This document shows, piece after piece, positions 1 to 6,647 of a DNA stretch of 7,262 bases. The stretch covers positions 1 through 7,262 of the forward strand of contig JAKATS010000203.1 of NCBI GenBank assembly GCA_021818645.1. Reading direction: 5' to 3'. A program made the translations under genes and the position numbers. Origin of the DNA: Acidobacteriota bacterium. GTDB lineage: Bacteria; Acidobacteriota; Terriglobia; Terriglobales; SCQP01. Every line of letters begins with the position of its first letter. Within the stretch, counting starts at the first letter, position 1. The notes beneath the pieces were generated by a model. That model made no database searches. It was not told the DNA's origin and worked only from the letters and a program-made list of their open reading frames with translations.

Positions 1-35
1 GATCTGGCGGCCTGCTGGCCAAGCTTGCCATATGA
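1..35 (+). CDS. C-terminal tail of an unidentified upstream gene (partial)
   Basis: Reading from base 3, the codons encode SGGLLAKLAI and then TGA at 33-35. This stop overlaps the ATG of the next gene (32-34) in the ATGA arrangement typical of translationally coupled bacterial genes. Only ten residues are visible, so no family can be named. The neighbouring mutarotase-like gene has no clear Shine-Dalgarno sequence, which fits coupling to a gene ending here. The alternative is that this is chance and that the mutarotase frame, which is also open to the window edge, starts further upstream. Confidence 0.45.
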   Translation, partial: SGGLLAKLAI

Positions 36-1123
36 AACATTCCGGCCATTTACGCTATGCCCCCGCTCTGCGCCAGCGCAATCATGGCTGCCGCATTTTG
101 GAGATAGACTATCAAGGCCTGCGCTGCCTGATTTTGGAAAACGCCAGCCTGCGCGTGGGCGTGGCCGCGGATAAAGGCGCGGATATTTATGAATTTCTGC
201 ACAAACCCAGTGATACGGAATTCCTGTTGCGCACCCCCCTGGGGCTGCGCGCCGCCGGGCCCGTACACCCCTCGATCCCCCTGCGCGAAGGCTCTTTCCT
301 GGACTATTACGAAGGCGGCTGGCAAGAGCTGTTCCCGACCGCCGGCGATGCTCCATGCGATTACAAAGGCGCGCAGTTGGGCATGCATGGCGAAGTGGCG
401 CTGCAGCCATGGAGTTATCGCATTCTAGAGGATCAGCCGGAACAGATCGCGGTGCAATTTTCGGTGCAAACCCTGCGCTCACCCTTCCGCCTGGAACGCA
501 CGTTGCGCGTGCATGCCGGCATCCCGGAGCTGCAGATTCAGGAACGCGTCCACAACTGGGGTGACGAGGCCATGGATTTCATGTGGGGGCATCATCCGGC
601 GCTGGGCTGGCCCTTTCTGGATGAATATTGCCAAATTGAGCTGCCCCCGTGTACGGTTACCGTCCGTGGTTCCGAGTGTGCTCCGACGACCCGATTGGCC
701 CCGGATCAAAGCGCGCCCTGGCCGCTGCTGCGCGGCCTGCACGGCGAGACGGTGGATTTATCCAAGCTGCCCGCGCCCGAGGCCAGAGCCCATGATTTTG
801 CCTTTCTGCATGATTTTGCAGAGGGCTGGTATCGGGTCAAAAACCCCAGGCTGGGCTTGGGATTTCACATGCGCTGGCCGCGGGCGGTGTTTGGCTGCTT
901 GTGGCTGTGGCAAGTCAGCCGGGGGGCGGCAGGGTTTCCCTGGTATGGAACCACCTATAATTTGGCGTTGGAGCCCCACTCTTCCTTTCCGCCCATGCTG
1001 CCCAAGGCCATCGAACAGGGCCGCCAGCTTACGTTGGCGCCCGGCGCCAGCTTAGAAGCCGAATTGAGCGCGGCGATCGAAACTTTCCCGGCGAATTCCT
1101 CGATAGCCGCCGGGCCAGCGTAA
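32..1123 (+). CDS. Galactose mutarotase-like (aldose 1-epimerase superfamily) protein
   Basis: The 363-residue protein resembles the galactose mutarotase-like beta-sandwich superfamily, close to aldose 1-epimerases and DUF4432-type proteins. These enzymes interconvert alpha and beta anomers of free sugars in the cytoplasm. Visible motifs in order are KGADIYEF (48-55), GGWQELFPTAGDAP (95-108), GMHGEV (117-122), GHHPALG (186-192) and LEPHSSFPP (313-321). In the superfamily a His in the central region and a Glu near the C-terminus do the catalysis. The best candidates here are His187 or His188 and Glu314, with His119 in the substrate pocket; this mapping is inferred from motif order. There is no signal peptide. 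The start at 32 is supported by the ATGA overlap with the preceding stop. The gene lies 42 bases before a GH42 galactosidase gene on the same strand, so it probably acts on the sugar released by that enzyme. Confidence 0.8.
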   Translation: MKHSGHLRYAPALRQRNHGCRILEIDYQGLRCLILENASLRVGVAADKGADIYEFLHKPSDTEFLLRTPLGLRAAGPVHPSIPLREGSFLDYYEGGWQELFPTAGDAPCDYKGAQLGMHGEVALQPWSYRILEDQPEQIAVQFSVQTLRSPFRLERTLRVHAGIPELQIQERVHNWGDEAMDFMWGHHPALGWPFLDEYCQIELPPCTVTVRGSECAPTTRLAPDQSAPWPLLRGLHGETVDLSKLPAPEARAHDFAFLHDFAEGWYRVKNPRLGLGFHMRWPRAVFGCLWLWQVSRGAAGFPWYGTTYNLALEPHSSFPPMLPKAIEQGRQLTLAPGASLEAELSAAIETFPANSSIAAGPA

Positions 1124-1154
1124 ACAACATAGCGGGCGCGGATCATGCCGCGCC

Positions 1155-1159
1155 AGGAG
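1155..1159 (+). promoter_or_regulatory. Shine-Dalgarno site that sets the GH42 start at 1166
   Basis: AGGAG lies six bases before the ATG at 1166. The upstream in-frame ATG at 1145 has no such site before it, and the ATG at 1160 directly abuts the AGGAG. The site therefore favours 1166, which removes seven residues from the longest reading frame. Confidence 0.7.
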
Positions 1160-1165
1160 ATGGAA

Positions 1166-3466
1166 ATGCCTGATTTAGGGCGCCGGGAATTCATGGAGCT
1201 GAGCGGATCCAGCGTGGTGGGATCGGCGCTGCTGAGGCAGCGCCGGTCGCGGCTGATTCCCGCCGACCGCGGGCGATTTCCGTTCGGCACTCATATTTAT
1301 CGCGAACCCCACCGTCCCCTGGACGAGTTGCGGCGTGACTTGCCGTTGCTCAAGCGCCTGGGGTTCACCATGATCAAGATCCAGGAATGCTGGAACATCG
1401 ATGAGCAGCGGGAAGGCGAAATTGATCTCACCAATGTTCGTACGCTGGTCGCCGATGCGCGCCAGCTGGGGTTAGGTGTTTATTTTGGCGTCACCATGGA
1501 GCTGGCGCCGGCCTGGCTGTGGCGAAAATTTCCCGATGCTGCCATGGTGCTCCACACCGGTCAGCGCTATCTGAATCCCACCCAGTATGTTCTGCCCGGA
1601 GATGGCAAGCCGGGCCCCTGCTGGCATCATCCCGGCGCCCGCGCGGCGGCGATTCAATTTCTGGAATACCTGGGCCACGAAATCGGCCAGTACGATAATG
1701 TCTGGGTCTGGAATGTCTGGCAAGAAATCGGCTTTGGCTTTGTGCCGGCGGAAAGCGTGTGTTTTTGTCCCTACACCCTGCCCGCTTACCGGAAATGGCT
1801 GCAGGGCCGCTATGGCGCACTGCCGGCGCTCAATCAAGTCTGGAAAAGCGGTTACGGCGATTGGGACGAGATCACGCCGCCGCGCCAATATGCTCCGCTG
1901 CCACCCTGGGTGGATTGGCGCTATTTCATGGATGACGTGTATTTTGCGGCCGCCTTGCGCTGGAAAGGCACCGCTCTGCGCCGGAGCGATCCCGGCCGGC
2001 GGCCCATCCTGGCGCATGTGGCAGGCGTCACCCTGGGCGGCAGCAATGACCGGCGGTACGCGGAAGCGCTGGATATCTTTGGAGTATCTTGTTATCCCGC
2101 CTGGCCGGGGTGGTCTCGCTGGGAAGCCAATGCCCCGGCCCTTGGCGCACCGGTTTCCCGCGTCCAGGGCTTAAATCATGAGTTATGGGAAAATGTAATT
2201 TTGCGCGGCGATTATATGCGGTCCGCCAGCCGGAAGGGAGAATGGTGGACGGCGGAATTACAGGGCGGGCCCGTGCACGAAAGCGCCGCTTATCCGATGG
2301 GGCGCACCCCCGATCCAGCCGATATCCGCCGCTGGGTGCTGGGCAATCTCGCCACCGGCTCGCGCGGCATTTGTTTCTGGAATCACCGTCCGGAAATATT
2401 CTGGGGCGAAGCGGATGGCTTCGGATTGCTCAATCATGAAGGGCAACCCACGCCGCGGGCCCGGCAAGCCGGCGATCTGGGCCGGGCGCTTTCGCGCCAT
2501 GCCGCATTATTCACGCAGGGCGTGCATCCGCGGTCCGGCATGGCCATCGTGGTCAATGAATCCGCCCGGCATTTTCTGCAGGCCTCGGGCCGGGACCGCC
2601 ATATGGCGTTTACCATCCAGGGCATTCATAAAGCGCTTTGGGATGTCGGTGGCGCGACGGATTTTCTGGATGTGGGCGATCTGCCGGCGCGCGCCACGGA
2701 TTATCCCTTGCTCTATCTTCCATTCTGCCAAGCCTTGGCGCCCGAAGTCATCGGCTGGCTGCGGGCCTATGTGGCCCACGGCGGCGTGCTGGTGGCGGAA
2801 GCCCTGCCGGGGCGGTATACCTCCTATGGCCTGGGGGCTTTTCCCGGCGGCATGCCGGAGGAATTGACGGAGTTATTTGGCTGCCGCCAGCAGGGCCTGA
2901 TTCAGATTCGCGAACCGAATAACGGGGCTCGATGGACGGAAAACGCGCGCAGTTATGGAGATGCCGCGGCCTTCGCCTATCTTGCCGGCTTGCACGCCTG
3001 GCAAGGGCATCAGTTGTTTCCCGCGTTTTATCTGCAAAGTTTCACCCCCGCGGGCGCCACCCCGATCTTTCAATATGGCCGCCATACCGTGGGCTGCGAA
3101 CACGCCTACGGCCGCGGCCGCGCTCTGCTGCTCGGCACGCTCCTAGGCCACGGATATCTGGGTTATGATGACCCGCACAACCGTGATTTCATTCTGGCCG
3201 TGCTGGCGCGCCAGGGAGTGTTCCCCGACCTTCCCGGCGGATTGCAGCGCCGCCGGCGGATCCGGGGCCGGCAGGAAGCCTGGTTTCTATATAACTCCAC
3301 GGAGGCCGCACTCCAAGTCAGCCTGCCGGCCAGCGGCTATACGGGGGCGCGGGATCTGCTGGGCGAGCCCCTCGCCCGGGCGGGGGATTCACTGCATCTC
3401 AGCGTGGCTTCACTCGATATGCGCTGCATCGTGCTGCAGCGGCCGGCGCCGTCCTCGGCTAAATGA
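1166..3466 (+). CDS. GH42-type beta-galactosidase with Tat-like N-terminus
   Basis: The 766-residue protein has the GH42 layout: a TIM barrel at about 38-447, a trimerisation (GATase-like) domain at about 457-685 and a small C-terminal beta domain at about 693-759. GH42 enzymes hydrolyse beta-galactosides with retention. The acid/base candidate is Glu187 in WNVWQEIGF and the nucleophile is Glu364 in WWTAELQGGP, 177 residues apart, as expected. The segment CFCPYTLPAYRKWLQGRYG (199-217) matches the GH42 zinc-cysteine region followed by the usual helix. Two features are unusual: Gln186 replaces the Asn that normally precedes the acid/base, and Thr204 sits where the third Cys of C-x-C-x-x-C is expected. 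The N-terminus has RREF (6-9) and a short hydrophobic stretch to about 23. It looks Tat-like but has no AxA cleavage site. The start at 1166 is chosen for its AGGAG; 1145 is the alternative. The activity is inferred from the family and the substrate is unknown. Confidence 0.88.
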   Translation: MPDLGRREFMELSGSSVVGSALLRQRRSRLIPADRGRFPFGTHIYREPHRPLDELRRDLPLLKRLGFTMIKIQECWNIDEQREGEIDLTNVRTLVADARQLGLGVYFGVTMELAPAWLWRKFPDAAMVLHTGQRYLNPTQYVLPGDGKPGPCWHHPGARAAAIQFLEYLGHEIGQYDNVWVWNVWQEIGFGFVPAESVCFCPYTLPAYRKWLQGRYGALPALNQVWKSGYGDWDEITPPRQYAPLPPWVDWRYFMDDVYFAAALRWKGTALRRSDPGRRPILAHVAGVTLGGSNDRRYAEALDIFGVSCYPAWPGWSRWEANAPALGAPVSRVQGLNHELWENVILRGDYMRSASRKGEWWTAELQGGPVHESAAYPMGRTPDPADIRRWVLGNLATGSRGICFWNHRPEIFWGEADGFGLLNHEGQPTPRARQAGDLGRALSRHAALFTQGVHPRSGMAIVVNESARHFLQASGRDRHMAFTIQGIHKALWDVGGATDFLDVGDLPARATDYPLLYLPFCQALAPEVIGWLRAYVAHGGVLVAEALPGRYTSYGLGAFPGGMPEELTELFGCRQQGLIQIREPNNGARWTENARSYGDAAAFAYLAGLHAWQGHQLFPAFYLQSFTPAGATPIFQYGRHTVGCEHAYGRGRALLLGTLLGHGYLGYDDPHNRDFILAVLARQGVFPDLPGGLQRRRRIRGRQEAWFLYNSTEAALQVSLPASGYTGARDLLGEPLARAGDSLHLSVASLDMRCIVLQRPAPSSAK

Positions 3467-4148
3467 CCTTCGGGGGCACCCAGCGGCTCACCGCGTTGAT
3501 GCCGGCTTGGCCTTCGGTGATGTCTTTCAGCACCGCTTTTCGGGCGCTGGCGGAATCCTTATTGCGGATGGCTTCGACAATCGGCCAATGCAAGATCGCA
3601 TCGGTTTTAGCCGGACCGCCTTTTTGGCGCAACTCCAGATACGAGAGCCGTTCACAACGCTCTAGAACCCGCTGGGCCAGATCCACCAGCACTGAATTCT
3701 GAGTCGCGCGCGCCAATTCCACATGGAATTCCGTGTTGGCGGCGATGATTTTTTCATGGTTCGCGTGGGTTTTATAATACTCTTCGATATTGCGGGCCAT
3801 GCGTTCCAGATTTTTCAGTTGCGGCGCGCGCGCCCGCAGCGTCGCCAATTCGGCAATCGCGCTTTCAATCACCAGCCGCGCCTCGAACATATCCTGAACC
3901 GCATGGAAGCTGAGCTCAGGCACGAAGTAGCCGTAACGCGGCACGACCTCCAAAATATGCTCGTTGTGCAGGCGGTTGCAGGCTTCCCGGTAGGGCGTGC
4001 GGCCAATCTCGCATTTGCGGCGCACCATTTGTTCGGATAGAAACGTGCCTTCTTCGATTTCTCCCTTGAGAATGCCATCTTTGATGGCATGGTAGGCGCG
4101 TTCCGCCATGGTGGCGGAACGCGAGCCATGTTTGCGCGTTTTGGGCAT
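3459..4148 (-). CDS. GntR-family transcriptional regulator, FCD (FadR-like) subfamily
   Basis: The 229-residue protein has a winged helix-turn-helix domain at about 15-78 and an all-helical FCD ligand domain at about 85-213, a normal length for this subfamily. The DNA-binding part shows the GntR pattern LSEQMVRRKCEIGRTPYREA (37-56) followed by a wing ending RYGYFVPEL. FCD regulators usually bind a metal and a small carboxylate or sugar acid, which releases DNA. Of the usual ligands, His142 (in EFHVELARATQNS) and His187 are present. Asn138 stands where Asp is usual and Asp209 where the last His is usual. The start at 4148 is the first ATG after the preceding gene; no Shine-Dalgarno sequence is visible, and the ATG at 4109 is an alternative. 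The same frame is open to 4682, but that part overlaps the upstream hydrolase gene. The gene overlaps the convergent GH42 gene by 8 bases. It probably controls one or both glycosidase units. Confidence 0.87.
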   Translation of the reverse strand: MPKTRKHGSRSATMAERAYHAIKDGILKGEIEEGTFLSEQMVRRKCEIGRTPYREACNRLHNEHILEVVPRYGYFVPELSFHAVQDMFEARLVIESAIAELATLRARAPQLKNLERMARNIEEYYKTHANHEKIIAANTEFHVELARATQNSVLVDLAQRVLERCERLSYLELRQKGGPAKTDAILHWPIVEAIRNKDSASARKAVLKDITEGQAGINAVSRWVPPKVI

Positions 4149-4179
4149 ATCGGGATGGGCCGCCCGGGAAAATCCCCGG

Positions 4180-4199
4180 CTAGAGTCAGAGACTTCTAG
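4180..4199. promoter_or_regulatory. Imperfect inverted repeat, candidate operator of the GntR regulator
   Basis: CTAGAGTC (4180-4187) and GACTTCTAG (4191-4199) are reverse complements apart from one extra base, and a 3-base spacer separates them. The repeat lies directly downstream of the predicted -10 box and 32-51 bases before the regulator's start codon. A protein bound here would block transcription initiation, as expected for GntR autorepression. The repeat is seen in the sequence; the operator role is inferred. Confidence 0.4.
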
Positions 4200-4228
4200 A
4201 TCATACTGGCAACCGGGCGGCGCCGCAA
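4200..4228 (-). promoter_or_regulatory. Candidate sigma-70-type promoter of the GntR gene
   Basis: On the - strand, TTGCGG (4228-4223) is followed after exactly 17 bases by TATGAT (4205-4200). The -10 box matches the consensus at five of six positions and the -35 box only at TTG. Transcription would start near 4193, giving a leader of about 45 bases that contains a short GC hairpin (CCGGG/CCCGG, 4164-4179). It lies in the 113-base gap between the hydrolase stop and the regulator start. Confidence 0.4.
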
Positions 4229-4261
4229 CTTTATCGCGGGCCCGGACCGGAGCCACCCCGG

Positions 4262-6556
4262 TCATGCGCGTTCCAGCAGCACCGGATGCAGCGGCTCTAA
4301 TTTCATCTGCGCTCCCACATTGCGGTTGCCCAGCCAATCCCGGTAGGTGCCTCCGTCCGCGATGCGCACCGTGATGGGAACCGACAAATAGTTGACGGCA
4401 TTGATCAAGTGCCGTTGCTGTAAGCGCGCGCTCCGCCACTCCACGCCCCACGCCATTCGGCCGGTTCCGGCATCCAGCAGCGTGACCTCGGGATGTATGT
4501 CCGCCTTCGCCGCCAGGGCAAGCAGGCGCCCGCGCAAGGCCGCGCCGGGCGCAAATTTCGTCAGTGCCCCGGCATTCGCATGCTGGAGAATTTGCTGCCG
4601 CCAAGCACGGGATTTGCCATATTGATCGTATCGCATGGCATGGGGACCCAGAAGCGCGACGTGCCCGCCGTGGCGAGCCCACTGCAGGATCGCGCGCGCG
4701 GCGGTATCACGGATATATTCCGATTCCGGCAGCACCAGGAACTTCACCCCCGCGGGCATGCCCGCGGCCAGCTCGCGCTCGGAAACGAAGCCAACATCCA
4801 GCCCCGCCAGCGACAAGGCCTCATAAGCTTGCATCCAAGTTCGCATGTACGCCCGCGACCATATCATCGAGGTCATTGAATATAACAAATGCACACGGCG
4901 CGGCGTGGCGCAAAAGGCCAGCACTTCCCGTCCCAGCCGCCGTAAATCCAGGGCATTCTGGCCAATGGCCAGCACGCAATCCGGGCGGGTCAGGGCGCTA
5001 TTATAGCCAAAGCCGTCGATTTGATTGGTGCGGTCCCAGGCCCAGATCGTAGTCGCGCGCTGGCCATGAATGGCCGCCTGCCACAAGGCTGTGCGCACAT
5101 GCTCGGCCGGCACATGCACGCGGGCCAAGACGGCGTCATCAATAATATGGTTTTCAGAGTTATACAGCGGTTTGTGGGAAAGCGAAAACAGCAGGTCATT
5201 CCACAGATTGGTTCCCTGCCAACCAGCCGCCCAGCGGTGTCCCGGCCCCAGATAGCCGGAGCCGCCATCGTTGCCGGCAATCTGAGTGACTTGGCAGATC
5301 AGCTCGGGATCCACGCCCCAGCCCACCATCTGCCGGGTGTCGAAAAACCGCAACTGGGAGACTTTGGCATGGACCGGCAGCCGCGGCGCCCGCTGCCGGA
5401 TCAGGCGCGCCAGCCAGCCTTGGTACGAGGCAAAGCGCTCCTGATTGAAAATGCACCAATCGTAAAACCGCGGGCCGTGGCCAGGCGCCGCGCCATACGG
5501 CGGGACATCGGCAAACGAGGCATACTGAGCGCCATAGGCTTGATTGAGCCGCTGGATGGTGCGGTGCGTGCGCCGCAGCCAGGCCTTCCATTTGGCCAGC
5601 GTATAGGGACTGGATTCGCTGGTGCGATAATCCGGCTCATTGGAAATGCAGACGCTGAACAAATGGCGATGGCTGGCAAAATTATCCATGAGCAGGCGGA
5701 AGTACTTTGCCAGAAAGCGCCGGGTCGCGGGCGCGTCAATATCATAGGGGACATATTCGCCGCGGCAACGGACAATTTCCGGATGTTGCTTCTCATACCA
5801 ATCCGGTAAGGTATGTCCGCCCATGGCGATCAGATCAATGCCCACATTGTATTGCGCCGCCTGCCGCAAGAGCTGATGCAAGCCCGCCAGCACCCGGCGG
5901 TTGACTTTGCCGGGAGCGGGAAACAGCGTCTGCAGCGGACCCGTTCCGGTTTGCATAATGTTCGCCGCCAGCGAGGGATAGCGGAAGATCGCCTCCCGGG
6001 CCTGGGTGAAATAGCCGTAACCGGTAAAGAAGCCGGGCAGGGAATGATCCGCCGGTTGGCCTAGCTCCGGAGTCCAAAAGGCATCGCCTTGGATGGTGAC
6101 GGAGGCTAAATTCGGAATGGGCGCCAGTTCGGCAAATTTCTTTCCGCGCAGCAGCTCGCGCGTTTGAGCCAGGGCGGTCTCCGTCATCCGTTCGGCAGCC
6201 AGCAATTCCCGCCGGGCATGGGCGAGGCGCCCCCAAGTTTCGTCCTGCGGCACGAATTCCAGGAACATCGAAGCCACATACGCGGCCAATTCTTGGTAAT
6301 CGGCGGGGAGATGCCGGCTGCGGGCTTGCGCCAGAAGCTGGCGCAGTTCGTGCAGCAGTTGGCGCGTTCGGGCCGTCCCCTGGGGCAGGCCAAACAACCG
6401 CGCGCCCGGCACGGATTGCCCCAGCAGGGGCAGCGGGACGAGGCTCAGAGCGCAGCCGGCCGCCGTCCAGAGAAGAAACCGGCGGCGGTCCGCCGGGGCG
6501 TCCTCCGGCCGCGGGCTGTTTGCATCCAGGCCACGTGGTGACATCAAATTCGGCAT
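4262..6556 (-). CDS. Tat-exported GH42-like (clan GH-A) glycoside hydrolase
   Basis: The 764-residue protein has a clear twin-arginine signal: DRRRFLL (23-29) followed by a hydrophobic run to about 46, so export in folded form is likely. A helical, polar segment (about 60-140) separates the signal from the catalytic part. The TIM-barrel region (about 150-550) carries the acid/base candidate Glu307 in CISNEPDY and the nucleophile candidate Glu468 in PLYNSENH, 161 residues apart, as in GH42 and other clan GH-A enzymes. A Rossmann/GATase-like segment (about 555-650, with QWARHGGHVALLGP) resembles the GH42 trimerisation domain, and a beta domain ends the protein. The GH42 zinc-cysteine cluster is not seen. 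AGGAG six bases upstream supports the start at 6556. The gene lies 91 bases after the EamA permease gene and 113 before the regulator, all on the same strand. The fold and retaining mechanism are fairly secure; the exact family and substrate are not. Confidence 0.8.
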   Translation of the reverse strand: MPNLMSPRGLDANSPRPEDAPADRRRFLLWTAAGCALSLVPLPLLGQSVPGARLFGLPQGTARTRQLLHELRQLLAQARSRHLPADYQELAAYVASMFLEFVPQDETWGRLAHARRELLAAERMTETALAQTRELLRGKKFAELAPIPNLASVTIQGDAFWTPELGQPADHSLPGFFTGYGYFTQAREAIFRYPSLAANIMQTGTGPLQTLFPAPGKVNRRVLAGLHQLLRQAAQYNVGIDLIAMGGHTLPDWYEKQHPEIVRCRGEYVPYDIDAPATRRFLAKYFRLLMDNFASHRHLFSVCISNEPDYRTSESSPYTLAKWKAWLRRTHRTIQRLNQAYGAQYASFADVPPYGAAPGHGPRFYDWCIFNQERFASYQGWLARLIRQRAPRLPVHAKVSQLRFFDTRQMVGWGVDPELICQVTQIAGNDGGSGYLGPGHRWAAGWQGTNLWNDLLFSLSHKPLYNSENHIIDDAVLARVHVPAEHVRTALWQAAIHGQRATTIWAWDRTNQIDGFGYNSALTRPDCVLAIGQNALDLRRLGREVLAFCATPRRVHLLYSMTSMIWSRAYMRTWMQAYEALSLAGLDVGFVSERELAAGMPAGVKFLVLPESEYIRDTAARAILQWARHGGHVALLGPHAMRYDQYGKSRAWRQQILQHANAGALTKFAPGAALRGRLLALAAKADIHPEVTLLDAGTGRMAWGVEWRSARLQQRHLINAVNYLSVPITVRIADGGTYRDWLGNRNVGAQMKLEPLHPVLLERA

Positions 6557-6562
6557 GAGATT

Positions 6563-6567
6563 CTCCT
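6563..6567 (-). promoter_or_regulatory. Shine-Dalgarno site of the Tat-exported hydrolase
   Basis: AGGAG on the - strand lies six bases before the ATG at 6556. It supports that start over the in-frame ATG at 6544. The rest of the 91-base gap up to 6647 has no convincing promoter or T-run terminator, so read-through from the permease gene is possible. Confidence 0.7.
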
Positions 6568-6647
6568 ATGTCAATTGAAATGGTTGCTGCGAGCGTGAAT
6601 TCATTCGGACTCAAATCGCGGGGCGCCCAAGCGGAGGCAGCGGCCCT

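Noticed and set aside
1472..2017. 181-codon open frame on the - strand within the GH42 gene
   Set aside because: It is antisense to the conserved GH42 catalytic and zinc-cysteine region and shows no family features.
424..4200. Three TCTAGA sites (424, 3661, 4195) as a possible repeated operator
   Set aside because: About one is expected by chance in this length, and the sites at 424 and 3661 lie inside coding sequence with no matching flanks. Only the one at 4195 belongs to an inverted repeat.
4149..4682. Upstream extension of the GntR reading frame to a 407-residue protein
   Set aside because: The extra part overlaps the end of the hydrolase gene in another frame, has no family resemblance, and the GntR domain begins normally after the ATG at 4148.
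5021..5809. 262-codon open frame on the + strand
   Set aside because: It lies antisense within the hydrolase gene, whose motifs and start site are clear. The composition (many Ala, Arg, Gly, Pro) is that of a GC-rich shadow frame.
6447..6470. Possible lipobox (TAAGC) in the exported hydrolase signal
   Set aside because: The Cys35 lies in the middle of the hydrophobic run, which continues to about residue 46, so a Tat signal with later cleavage fits better than a lipoprotein.
5835..6614. 259-codon open frame on the - strand
   Set aside because: It is an alternative frame over the N-terminal part of the exported hydrolase, with no recognisable motif and a Pro/Arg/Gly-rich shadow composition.
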